A stretch of 64,000 nt of DNA from Euryodendron excelsum (lineage: Eukaryota > Streptophyta > Magnoliopsida > Ericales > Pentaphylacaceae): NCBI GenBank assembly GCA_033060915.1, contig CM065394.1, positions 23,651,501-23,715,500 of the forward strand. The letters run 5' to 3'. The number at the start of each line of letters is the position of its first letter. Within the stretch, counting starts at the first letter, position 1. The position numbers and the translations under genes were made by a program. The notes under the pieces are model-generated. The model had not been told where the DNA came from, did no database searches, and worked only from the letters and a program-made list of their open reading frames with translations. This document shows positions 1 to 11,100 of this stretch, in pieces.

Positions 1-936
1 AGAGTTATTTTCACCTTGAAAAGTGTATAGTAAAAGCGAGAAGGAAATTTAAAGGTGATCCTAGGTTACAAAGAAACCCAGTAGAAACAATAGGTTGGAG
101 CCTTTACCCTCTTTTGCAAAAGCCTAAAACCATGGCCTACATTACACCCCTACTAAAGTCCCCTCTAATTGAAAATGGATTGCTTAATCTAAATGAGCTA
201 GACACGTTGCCAAAGCTAGAGAAGGATGCTAACCCTACTGAAAAATAGTCAATAATGGTATGGATTTAAACCCTGCTGAAAACAATATCAAATTTTATCC
301 AGCATATCCCGTTGTTTCTGAAACCCCATAACCTAGCCTACATTACGGTCCCGAACAAAGTCTCATAAGATTGAAAGGACTGGCCGCTTATCGCTCTGCT
401 GAAGGTCGGGAATGTTGTTGCTAAAACCCCGAGAGTCAAGAGTTTCAGCCCAATAATCATATACACTAACCCCGAGGCAGAGAGCCGAAGGCGATCAAAA
501 GGTTGACAAAAGTGCGGAGTGCTATCATCCAATCAAGGTAAGGTTGAGCCAGCGGAGAGGCCAGGCCCCCCGAAAAGAAAGGAGTTACCATTCCAAAGAT
601 ATCGAGTTCGACAATACTCCTTGTCATTCTATTAGTTAATGTATTTCTAATATGTGCATAAAAAAAAGCGCATGAACTTCATATAGGACATAACTCCATG
701 TAAAAATAGAAGTCACCAACATCAACTCATGTAATAGATACATAACATCCTCATTTCTACACATGCATTAGATCATATACTTAACTGTAAAGATCATAAA
801 TGTCTTTACCTATCCATGCATCTAAATACCATAAATATCCATATTTGTACAAAATTTGCAAAATAAAACTGTATAACATAAATACATCTCAGGAATAGGG
901 GCCAGGGAAGATCAGAATCTCCACAAAGGGCATCTA
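1..936 (+). other. 3' internal region of giant LTR element A, non-coding
   Basis: No convincing gene. The stretch matches, in reverse complement, the non-coding interior of element B at about 45,600-46,550, so it belongs to the interior of the same retroelement family, downstream of pol (which would lie outside the window). It contains a duplicated module around CCTACATTAC at 136-145 and 337-346. B has the counterpart pair at 46,279 and 46,490. Short ORFs here are not conserved between A and B. Confidence 0.6.
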
Positions 937-2781
937 TCAAAGGTTAAAGTTAATATCATCTGTATTGAAATCTTCGAAACTCGGCATCGGAGGAGACAGA
1001 TAACTACTCGAAGCACCAGTATCCTGCAAAGAAGATAGAACCGAAATCAGCCGCAGGAAAGAAGAACTAAACAATAGCAAAGCAAAAAGAAGGAGAGAAA
1101 AGACGACGTACCCCGCCACCTCCCATCTGAGCTATCTGAGCCGTCAAGGAAGCCACCTCTACCTGATGCTGATCTCGCTCTATTTGGTATCGATCCCTCT
1201 GATCCCTCACAGCAGTAAACTCAACCTGGGGCACATATCCTCCAGCTCAGTGCCACAAGTCAACCACCTCCTGGCCCACAGTGTACCTGCCAACTACTAC
1301 CTCAAACCGGGTGAAGGCACCAACAAAATGAGCCTCAAAGTGCGCAGCATAATCTATATCCGAAGAAAGCAAGAACTCGGCACCCGGCTGCTGTTCCTGA
1401 TAGGGGATAGGCACTCCCACCACCAAGGCCCCAAACATATACCTTGGTGGAGCTCCTGCTGACCGGAACTCCTTATTAAACTGCCGCCAATATTGCTCTC
1501 CTAGATAGGACTCCCAAGTATCATCACTGAGAAAAGTAGCCCTCGACAGGGACAACGGGACCAAGTACCAGACCGTCTCATAATGAACTGATCCAATGAA
1601 GGGCTGCCAAGTCACATCTCTCGCCTTACTTAACTCCAGGTTCACCCGTAGCATCACAAAGTCAGTAATCTCCGATCATTGGGCCACCTGGTCATGAGCC
1701 CACCTCAAAGCACGAGGATAAAGGTCATCCTCGACAACTGTGGGGTGACGAACAGGCAGGTATTCATAGCTCCACCAGACAAGAAAGGGCCAAAAACTAG
1801 TCATGCTACCCTAATAGGAAGAAGTCCAGACCCATATCAATCGAAGGAAGCAGCCGAAGGAGAAGAACCCCCAATGCAGCTCAAACAAAGCCCTAAGATC
1901 AGCTACTATGCTCACCAAACGAAAAGGCACAAGCGACTTGTTGTTGTTGCAAAAACAGCTAAAGATGATATACAAAACAAGTTGCCATCTTATAATATCC
2001 CGCCTAGCAGGCGATGGCTCAGCAGCAATGATACAGTTGTCCTGACTGAGCCAAGAGACTGGGAAGGCAGAACGCTCGGGAGGGGGCAAGTCCAGTAGAA
2101 TGCAAGCCTCATCTCTACTGACTGACTGTAAAGTGATCCGCCGGCCGACGAAGGAAAGCCCAGTGATAATTGCCCAATCCAAGAGGGTGGGACCTAACCC
2201 GAAGCTGACAAAATGGAGGTCCCGGTCTCCTCGAACCACCTCTCAACAAGCGCCAGTACCAAATGCCAGTTCAGGCGATTAGCCTGTAATCCCATGAAGG
2301 CTACAAATCCGATCTCAGTCAAGAAGGTACGATATGATGGGACAGCTCGCTGCATAGTCACGAATACTTGATGAACAGCTCCTCTAAAAGCTGTGTGTAC
2401 CTGCGGAGGGGGCAAATGCTGTCTAGAATATACGTTGGGGTGATACACAAGATCCCCGAGTGGTGGGATATCCAGTATCTCCAGGTCACCCAAATCAGCA
2501 TCCGTCTGCCTATGTCTAGAAGAGGCTCTCCCATAACTGGTCACCTGATCCCCAAGACCCAGTACCTCCTCCTCAGCACCAATCTCCTTTGCAAATGCCT
2601 GCTTAACTGGAGGAAAAGGGTCGACAGGTGGCCTACTCCCCCGACCACTCTGGCTAGATGACGCCTGCCTTGTAGATCGGCGGCTACCTCTGGATCGACT
2701 GGAACTGCCGGTGGAATCTGTCCGAGCCGCCTTCCCCGAGCGACGTCTCCTCTCAGAACCATCATCACCCACATCTGGCAT
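937..2781 (-). pseudogene. Antisense plant mobile domain (PMD) gene of element A, frameshifted
   Basis: The product is a PMD protein (the aminotransferase-like plant mobile domain family, found in host MAIN/MAIL1 proteins and in transposons). The start codon is at 2,781, directly after a splice acceptor (TTTTCAG|G). A low-complexity Ser/Arg-rich N-terminus (about residues 1-60) precedes the PMD. Recognisable blocks are the ALVERWFEETG stretch near 2,250, LDWAIITGLSF near 2,170, YEYLPVR near 1,760, and VWYLVPLSLSRATF near 1,560. A polar coiled-coil-like stretch rich in R, D, Q and E follows near 1,200-1,120. An intron (GTACGT at 1,111 to CAG at 1,024) separates a short acidic tail ending at the stop 937-939. 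One frameshift near 2,235, another between 1,811 and 1,657, and a stop after VDLWH break the frame. It runs opposite to the LTR and lies between pol and the 3' LTR, like the antisense extra ORFs known from Tat-lineage elements. The copy at 43,781 has the same exon layout. Confidence 0.8.
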
Positions 2782-2782
2782 C

Positions 2783-3364
2783 CTGAAAAGGTAAGTCAAG
2801 GTAAGAGATGTTAATATACCGTACATGTAGCTAACATAATAATAAAATAAAATAAACAACTTCTTGAGTTTCTAAAATAAACAACTTCTTCAATGGTTTT
2901 CAAAGTTATCCTAAAATTTCTCAAAAATCATTTCAAATGTTTTCTAAAATATTCCTACATTTTTCAAAATTTTAAACTCTAAAAATTTCATCAATTTCTT
3001 GAGTTTTTCCATTTTCCTAATTTTCTAAGTATTTTCTTATTTTTCAAAAAATAAAAAATTCACCAAGTTTTAAAAAAAATCACAAAACTTCATACGGTTG
3101 TTAAACACATTTTTCTAAGGCACATGGCATAAAAATCTAGCCAGAAAACCCAATGTCCAAGCCTGTAGGAACAAACCCCTAATTCCACTAGAAAACCTTC
3201 TTCACATAATCACGTAAAATCACTCAAATTCAATCAAACAAATACTAAAATACAAAAATAACATCACCATAATGTTCAAAACATATCAAAATATCAATTT
3301 TCACTGTTCACACAACTCAAACAAAATTCTACACATCAAAATCAACAAAAAATTGAAAACTCAC
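2783..3364 (-). other. Probable 5'UTR intron of the antisense PMD gene A
   Basis: On the minus strand GTGAGT begins at 3,364 and the acceptor CAG ends at 2,783, one base before the ATG. The stretch is A/T-rich, lacks a coding pattern, and occupies the position of the long A/T-rich leader of the PMD gene in element B, which ends at an equivalent acceptor at 43,779. Splicing is inferred from these signals only. Confidence 0.5.
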
Positions 3365-3539
3365 TTTTTGGAGTTCTCCAGCGAAATCTTCTCTTCCAGT
3401 GACTTTTCCGACGACGGCGTCCACTTCCGGCAATCACTCGTGATCCCTAAGAAGTGCCCCTTCAAGGTTCAAGTCAATTTCTGCACAAAGACTCTCAATT
3501 TTTCACAAACTCTTCAAAATCCTGCGGTGTTCGAACCAG

Positions 3540-3623
3540 AAAATTTTCTGGTTTTGCTCCCAAGCCTGGTGCTAGTAGTGGCGCCAAGCCAACTTTGCCA
3601 AAGACGCCACTCCTAGTGGCGCC
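3540..3623 (-). promoter_or_regulatory. Internal promoter-like dyad array upstream of PMD gene A
   Basis: Two 21-bp dyads lie at 3,565-3,585 and 3,603-3,623, start to start 38 bp. The second has arms GACGCCACT and AGTGGCGCC around a CCT loop. The same array with the same arm spelling lies in the LTR of this element at 5,473-5,531 just upstream of its TATA box. On the minus strand the array is followed, 17 bases on, by the AT-rich GAAAATTTTC at 3,539-3,548, where a TATA box would sit. This suggests a copied LTR core promoter driving the PMD gene. Confidence 0.6.
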
Positions 3624-3805
3624 AGTTGCCAATTATGGGCAGCTTTGCCCTTTTTCCCACAAAAACTCGTTTTTGAAGGCCTTTTCGGCCCAATATCCAT
3701 TTTTGAACCCCCGTTGTCGAAAAATCTCCAAAGTTCGTCCCTCCAACCACCTCATGGTTAACATGAGACTCTTACTTTATCGTTTTTTATCTTCGACAAG
3801 CAAAG

Positions 3806-3824
3806 ACAGAAAAAGAGGGGCAGC
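3806..3824 (+). promoter_or_regulatory. Polypurine tract of element A
   Basis: A purine-rich run (AGAAAAAGAGGGG then CAGC) ends directly at the LTR start TGTAAGC. Element B has the homologous tract at 41,406-41,432 on the minus strand, also next to its LTR. This fixes 3,825 as the 5' end of a 3' LTR and the element's direction as plus. Confidence 0.75.
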
Positions 3825-4025
3825 TGTAAGCACCCCATTTTTGACCGCTCGGCGGTCTACAGTCCAACTAGACTTGTATTCAAGTCAATGCGGACATATT
3901 TTGAGTCAAATCAACTTTCCAAGTCTAATCCTATCTATCCATCGCTTTGCAGGCCCACCAGGCCCAAATAGAGGCAAAATGACCAAAATGCCCTTTAGGG
4001 CATTGTTCGATCCAATTCCAAATCC

Positions 4026-4250
4026 GGCGCGTCTTTCCGAAGGCGGTAAGTCCCCTTTTCATATTCCCATAGGCGCGTCTTTCCGAAGGCGGTAAGTCCC
4101 CTTTCCATATTCCAATAGGCACATCTTTCTGAAGGCGGTAAGTCCCCTTTCCATATTCCAATAGGCGCGTCTTTCCAAAGACAGTAAGTCCTCTTTCCAA
4201 TTCCAATGGGCATGTTTTTTTGAAGACGGTAAGTCCCCTTTCTAACCCTT
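4026..4250 (+). repeat. U3 minisatellite of LTR A
   Basis: About four to five imperfect units of ~58 bp, each with a CGTCTTTCCGAAGGCGG core followed by TAAGTCCCCTTTCC. The core can pair with itself (GTCTT against AAGGC-type arms). It occupies the same U3 position as the different minisatellites of the other LTR copies. Confidence 0.75.
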
Positions 4251-4879
4251 TTTCCAATTCTAATTCCAATCCCTCTCTCGAGAAAGCTAATTCCTTGAGA
4301 AGGTAAGTCTATCCAATTCGGCACGTTTTCTGAAAAAAGTTTCTTCGAAACGGTAAGTCCTTTTAAACCTGTCGACCGGGACGAGACCCCAAGTCCCTTA
4401 GATGGTAGAACGGTCCACCTTTGGCGCCTGCTAGCCCGCCAATGCGGAAATGTCTGTTTCAGCACGCCTTTTGAGAAAGTTGACTTCTCAGGCGCTAAGT
4501 CCCTTTAGCAGCTTCCCGAGATCAGGCAGTCTCGAGAATGATCGCAAACCGTTAGAATAGCAAAAGTACTGGTAAATATCGCAACCGTTAGAGTAGCGGC
4601 AATATTCATAAGCAAGTCGATATAGGGAATTACCAACAAACCCCTGTATCACGAGACTGCCGTCAGAGTGGTGGAAACACTCAAAACCCAGGTCAACACC
4701 AGTGCTTGCTAGTCCACTTCGGTGAAAAATGACCAAACTGCCCCTAGGGCCATTTTTTGGCACATTTCTCGAGATAATACCTAAGTCCTCAGAATGGTAA
4801 TTCCATCCTTCCAAGATTGTCTTAAAAGCAATCCGGCAGATTTGGTGCCTTCTAGTCAATTTCGGGCTAATTTCGAGGC

Positions 4880-5245
4880 TTTCTGGTCAAGATGACTATT
4901 TTGCCCCTAAGCATCCAAACGCCCCAAGGACCACACCGACTCTGGTTATCAAACTGGTAACCTCTTGAGAATTCTTTTTATAGTATTCCCAACCTTTCTT
5001 TATCTTTCCGGATCATTCCGAGTTAGTTCCGGTAAACCCGGTGCAAAATAACCGTTTTGCCCCATGTGGACCGGTCGCCTTTTCTGACCACACCGGCTCT
5101 GGGTATCAAACCAGTAACCTTTGGGAACATTCTAAATAATGTTTCTAAATCTCGAGTCTTCTTCCGGGACATTCTGAGTCCGTCCCGGCAGCTTTTCGAT
5201 CCAGTTAACCGTTTTGCCACTAATGGCTCGGTTAATCCTTTTGAC
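4880..5245 (+). repeat. ~185-bp tandem repeats in LTR A U3
   Basis: Two to three diverged units containing CCGTTTTGCCCC, ACCACACCGGCTCTGGGTAT and TTCCGGATCATTCCGAG. The same units recur three times in the solo LTR at 48,985-49,520 and, inverted, at 12,220-12,760. Confidence 0.6.
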
Positions 5246-5472
5246 AATTCTTGTCATCCTTTTTCAAGTTCGTTACCCTCGGGACCCTATTCTAAGGATT
5301 CCTGCCCTTTTCAGGCCTTTTGGGTCATTCCCAATCCCTTAAATGCTTCCCGGACCTTCCGGAGTCATTTCTAGTGAAGGCAGGCTAAAAATTACATGGT
5401 AGTCACTAGTACAGGTGCTCAAATCTTCTCAAGACACGTTGCTTGCCGATCTTAAAACTTTTCTAACTGGCT

Positions 5473-5555
5473 GGCGCCACTCCTAGTGGTGCTAGAAGCA
5501 TTTTTGGTCGGGCGCCACTACAACAGGCGCCAAGTCATTCCTATCTCTATAAATA
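5473..5555 (+). promoter_or_regulatory. LTR A core promoter: two 38-bp-spaced dyads plus TATA box
   Basis: Dyads at 5,473-5,493 and 5,511-5,531 (left arm GGCGCCACT in both) are 38 bp apart start to start. TATAAATA follows at 5,548-5,555, 16 bp after the last dyad. Transcription would start about 25-30 bp further, before a conserved leader. Exactly the same geometry is seen at 49,766-49,848 and, inverted, at 11,861-11,981. Confidence 0.75.
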
Positions 5556-6429
5556 CAAAGCCTCCTCCAGCGTGAAAGTGGTCTGCAAACTCAGTCTAAA
5601 AACTCGACTTTTCGACATACAGAGCTCGTAGCCTCCCCAAAACCCTAGTCTCATTTAGGTTTTTCAAACCTTAGCCTCCATACACAAACTCTAGTCTCTT
5701 ATACACTCATACACTCTCATATACTCATACACCAGCCTCCAACCCTTCATTGAAGACTTGGATTGTTGCAACTACAAAGCTTTGAAGTTCGAAGACAAAC
5801 TGTTGAAGACTGAAGTGAAGACCGAAGCAAGACAAGCAAAGCAAAGCACGTAAAGCTAAGCAAAATAAAGAAGACATAAGGTAGACTTCTTATTTACGTT
5901 TACGCATCTTATCCCCTCTCTTCTCTCTCTTAACCCACTTGGGTTTTTCTTCTATTTTAATCCCTCATCTTCTTCCCCCCCCTCCCCCCCTCTTCTTACA
6001 TGCTTGAAACAAGGGAATTCCTGATCCATGTGTAGGATTAGGCTATTGGAGAGTCATCGTGTCGGGGGCTTTCTTTTAGTCTAACCGGAGACCACGTGAG
6101 TTCGGCCCCCTTGATTATGTGGTGAAGCCTTTAACCTTGTATGTTCACGACCCCAATTTACATTGTGCATATCATGATCTTGCATTCTTCTAAAATTCGT
6201 TTTCAAACTCATTTTTCAAAACTTGCATTAACATCGTTTTCAAACTTGTATCAAAACTTTGTTTTTCAAAACTTGTTTTCAAAATCACAATCCTAGGGTG
6301 ATTCTAGCCTTTTCATGGCTAGGGTTGCTTTAGGAAAGTGTTGCATTTAAAGTGACCAATATGGTCCATATTTTCAAAACATTGTAGTTTTCAAAACCAC
6401 TATCTTAAAATGGTTCTAACCTTCTTATG

Positions 6430-7930
6430 GTTAAAATCGTTTTAGGAAAGTGAGATATTTTATATACTTTCTAAAAACTCTTTTTTCAAATCTTTCTCTC
6501 TAAAAATCCCTTTTTCAAAATACTTTCTAAAAACTCTCTCCAATCTTCTTTCCAAAATTGTTTTCAAAAGCTCCCTCCAAAAATCTATTTTTCAAACTTC
6601 TTTCTAAACTCCTTTCCAAAAAGCTCTCTTCAAAATTCCTTTCCTAAAAACACTCCCTAGATTTCTTTCTTGGAAAACTCTCTCCCTAAATCTCTTTCCT
6701 AAAAATTCTATCAAACAACTCTTTCCAAAAATCACCTTCCAAAAACTCTCTTTTCAAATTCACTTTCTAAACACTCCTCTCTAGGATTTCTTTCCCAAAA
6801 ATCTCCCTTTCTAAAAAACTTACTTTCCAAAAATCCCTTTTTTTGGTGTCCAATTTAAACCTTAGAGCCAACGATTGGGAAACCCTAATTTTCCTTTCCA
6901 AAAACATGATTTCCAATCCCTTATTTTGGCCTTGAAACCTAGGTTTCCGAAACCTCTTGTTTTCTATATCAAAATTATATATATTTCCAAAACCTATTTT
7001 CTACATCAAACTATAGTCTTCCCAAAACTAGAATTTCTAAAACTCCATCTTTCCAAATTCATGCTAAATCCAATCTCCCATTTAGGAAACTAGATCCTAT
7101 CCTCCGTTTTTAGAAACAAAATTAATACATCTCTTTTTAGAAACAAAATCCAATCCCTTGCTGTAGGAAATGGGAATCTCAATCCTTCCAAACCCAAATC
7201 TTTCCTAATTCAAAACTTCCTAGAAACGAAACCTTCCTTATGTTAAAACTTTCCAAATCCAAAACTTTCTTAAATCTCAAACCTTTCCAAATTCTAAACT
7301 TCCTAAATTCTAAACTTTCCTAAACTTCAAACCTTTCCAAATCTAAACCTTTCTAAATTGAAAACTTTTTTACTTTCAAAACTTCCCTATTTCAAAACAT
7401 TCTAAATTCAAAACTTTTCAATTTCAAAACTTTCTTAAAACGAAAAATTCCCTAATTCAAAATATTTCCTAAATTGAAACTTTCCTAAATTGAATCTATC
7501 CTAAACCAAAAATTTCAGAAAACAAAACTTTCCTAATTCGAACCTTTCCTAATTTTAACTTTCCTAATCTTCCAAATCCAACATTTGAGTCGAATCTTTC
7601 TGAATCTCAAGTCCTTCCTAAAACCTTTCTTTCTTATGTCTAGGTTTTCTAAAACCAAGCTTTCCAAAATCAAATCTTTTCAAATCTTCTAATCAAAATC
7701 TCTTTCCTCCAATCATATCTTATATTTTCTATTAGACTCTTGTCCGAACTACGACTGACCTGATTCCTCAAAAAGGATACGTAGGCAACCCTCATAGGTG
7801 CGGTCAAAACTTTTTTCAAATCTATAATTCCATAATCTATTTCAAACTTCCAATTCCAAATTTCTATTTCCAAATCTCTATTTCCAATTTCTAAAACTTT
7901 CCAATTTCAAATCTATCTTTTCAAATTTCT
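6430..7930 (+). repeat. A/T-rich low-complexity leader of LTR A
   Basis: About 1.5 kb of degenerate ~15-20-nt units around CTTTCCTAAATTCAAAAC, nearly free of G. It has the same place and texture in the inverted LTR (about 9,000-10,960) and the solo LTR C (about 50,730-52,330). No coding potential. Confidence 0.7.
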
Positions 7931-8150
7931 TTCCAAATCTATTTTTCAACTTTCTTTTCTTACACTTGCATATTATGCATCATGATAGTTTTTAAACATT
8001 CTTTTTCTAAAGTGGATAGGATTAAACATTTGTTAGTTGAAGACTCTCATAGGTGAATCTAGGGTAAATAGACATGTAGGTATCGTAAGGGCGGGGTAGG
8101 GTGATGGCTCAGTGTGTCTTCCCTACACATAACCAACCTCCGAACCTAGG
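7741..8150 (+). other. Conserved islands near the 3' end of LTR A
   Basis: Two blocks stay highly similar in all giant LTRs here although the sequence around them has diverged: one with GACTGACCTGATTCC and GATACGTAGGCAACC (7,755-7,790), and one with GACATGTAGGTATCG and TCTTCCCTACAC (8,070-8,135). Counterparts are at 52,360-52,425 and 52,735-52,815 (C), 35,670-36,013 (D), and inverted at 36,375-36,725 (B) and 8,815-9,320 (A'). Their role is unknown. Confidence 0.6.
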
Positions 8151-11100
8151 ATCACTGTTTTCAAAAGACCAAAATGGAGTTTATTTTAAAAAAAAGGGCT
8201 TACATATTTTTCGAAGGTTGCCAAACAATCTGTTTTCCTAAAAACCCTCTCTCGAGGTAGTATTTTCCAAACCGTTTTAAACAACCCTAAGTGTAGTTTT
8301 CGAATTATGCTTAGTTTTTAGGTGACCTAACTCACCTTAATCAGGTTAGGTGGCGACTCCAAATGTTTTTCCAAAGCCTTTTATTCAAATCAATTTTCAA
8401 TTCAAATATAGTCGCACTCATTCTTCTAGGAGGGTGAGTTCTAACGAGAGAGTACAGTATTTTTCCCACTCGAGGAATACTCACACAAGCGGGAAAAATG
8501 CTATACTCTCTCGTTTGAACTCACTCTCCTAAAAGAATGAGTGCGACTAAGTTTGAATTGAAAATAGATTTGAATAAAGGGCTTTTAGAAAAGATTTGGA
8601 GTTGCCACCTAACTTGATTAAGGTGAATTAGGTCACTTAAAATTTAAGAATAATCCGAAGACTACACTTAGGGTTTTAGAAAACGATTTTGAAAACATCT
8701 CCTCAAGAGAGGGTTTTTAAAAAAAACTGGTTGTTTGGCAACCTTTGAAAAACATTTAGCTCTTTTTTGAAAATAACTCCGTTTTTGGTCTTTGAAATCA
8801 GTGATCTTAGGTTCGGAGGTTGGTTACGTGTAGGGAAGACGCACTAAGCCATCACCCTACCCCGCCCTTTTAGTACCTATATGTCAATCTACCCTAGAAT
8901 TACTTATGAGAGTCTTTAACTAACTTTTGTTCAATCTTATCCACTTTAAAAAAGAGTGTTTGAAAAGAAACTAACATGATGCATGATATGCAAGTGCAAT
9001 AGAAGTGAGTTGATTTAGAAATAGATTTGAAAGGAATTTGATTTGATTTGAAAGAAAGAGATAGAAGATTGAATTTGGAAAAAAGTTTTTGGAAATTGAA
9101 ATTGAAGATTGAAAATAAAGATAAATCATGGAATTGGAAACTTGAGGAAAATTATAGGATTGGAAATTGGAAGGAAATTGTAGAAATAGAAATTTGAAGA
9201 ATGGTGTGGAATTTGAGATTTGGAAAGTATGGAGGAATTTGAAATTTGAAAGAAGTCGTGACCGCACCCATGAGAGTTGCCTACGTATCCCTTTGGAGGA
9301 ATCAGGTCAGTCGTAGTTTGGACCAGAGTCTGATTGAGAATAGAAGAGTTGATTTGGAAGAAAGAGATTGAACTGGAAATGGGATTGGAAGATTGAAAAT
9401 TGGAATTTAGAATTCTGGAATTGAAGAGATTGGATTTTGGTTTGAAAAGATAGAACTTGGAAGAAAGATGTAGACTTGTTTTGGAAAGATGCAGGTTTAG
9501 GAAACCTAGACCTAGGAAAGATAGGAGACTTAGGAAAGACTTGAGATTTCGGAAGATTTGACTCGAATGTTGGACTTGGAAGATGTGGAAAGATTGGATT
9601 TTAGGAAATGTTCGAATTAGGAAAGGTCCGATTTAGGAAAGTTTCGAATTAAGAAAGTTTTCAAATTAGGAAAGTTTTTATTTTAGGAAAGTTTTGAATT
9701 AGGAGAATTTCAACTTAGGAAAGTTTTGAATTTGGAATGTTTTGAAATAAGGAAGTTTTGAAAATTGAAAAGTTTAGAAAACAAGGAAGTTAAAAAAGTT
9801 TTGAGTTTAGAAAGTTTTAAAATTTTGAAAGATTTGAAATTTAGGAAAGCTTAAAGTTTAGAAAGTTTGGAAGTTTAGAAAGATTTAACTTAAGAAAGTT
9901 TTGAATTTTGAAAACTTTGAATTTGGAAAGATTTGAAATTTGGAAAGTTTAAGATTTAGAAAGTTTTAGAGTTTTAGAAAATCTTGAGATTAGGAAAGGT
10001 TTGAGTTTAGGAAAGATGTGAAAACCTAGATTTGGAAGGAGGTAGAATTAGGAAAGGGGTAGAATTAGGAAAGATGTGGAAGTTATGTTTTAAAATTTAG
10101 GACTGATTTTTATATTCAAGTTTTGGAAACTTAAGGTTTAGGAAAGTAGAAGATTAGGAAGGGGTTGAAGTAGGAAAGATTTGGAGTAGGAAGGGATTGG
10201 ATTTTATTTCTAAAAGGGAAGGTTTCATTTTATTTTCAAAAACAGAGGATAGGATCTAGTTTCCTAAATGGGAAGATTTGATTTGGTTTCCTAAAGAGAA
10301 GATTTGATTTGACTAGGATTTGGAAAGGGGAAGTTTTAGAAACCCTAGATTTGGAAGGCTATAGTTTTGACGTAGAAAATAGGTTTTGGAAGTATGTATA
10401 GTTTTGATGTAGAAAACGAGTGGTTTTGGAAACCTAGGTTTTAAGACAAGTTTGAAAACCATGTTCTTGGAAAGAAAATTAGGGTTTTCTAATTGTAGGT
10501 TATAGGGCTTGACTTGGGCTCTAAGGAAAGAGTTTTTGGAAAGTGCGTTTTTTGAAACGAAGATTTTTAGAAGGGCATCCTAGAGAGGAGTTTTAGCAAA
10601 GATAGAGTTTTTGGAAAGAGATTTTTTAAAAAAAGAGTTTTTTGAAAGTGTGTTTTCGAAAACGAGTTTTTAGAAGGAAAATCCTAGAGGGGAGTTTCTA
10701 GAAGAAAGATTTTTAGGAAGAGAATTTTTTAGAAAGATTTTTGGGAGAAGATTGTTGGAAAAAGTTTTTAGGAAAGTGAATTTAGGGAATATTTTTAGAA
10801 AGTGAATTTTGGGGAGAGGATTTTGGAAAGGAGTTGAAAAATGGAGTTTTGAAAAATAGATTTTAGCAGGGAGTTTTTGAAAACAACTTAGGACAGGAGA
10901 ATTTTAGGAAAGTATGTTGAAAAAGAGATTTTTAGGAAGAGATTTTTGAAAAGAGAGTTTTTGAGAAGTATAAAAATGTCTCACTTTCGTAAAGCGATTC
11001 TAACCATAAGAAGGCTAGAACCACTTTAAGAAAGTGGTTTTGAAAACAACAAAGATTTTGAAAATATAGACTACATTGGTCACTTTAAATGTAACACTTT

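Larger units (their letters stand above)
3825..8468 (+). mobile_element. Giant 3' LTR of element A (about 4.6 kb visible)
   Basis: Begins TGTAAGCACCCC after a polypurine tract. It is collinear with the complete solo LTR at 47,975-53,174: hairpin minisatellite, ~185-bp repeats, dyad array, TATA box, conserved leader, A/T-rich low-complexity zone and conserved 3' islands. It stops inside the last ~50 bp of the LTR, where it joins an inverted LTR, so the terminal CA is missing. An LTR of ~5 kb with an antisense extra ORF upstream suggests the Ty3/gypsy Tat/Ogre group, but no pol of this element is visible to prove it. Confidence 0.8.

Noticed and set aside
3454..4095. A 213-residue open frame across the PMD leader and LTR start
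   Set aside because: It crosses the PPT and LTR boundary and has no homologue in element B at the same place.
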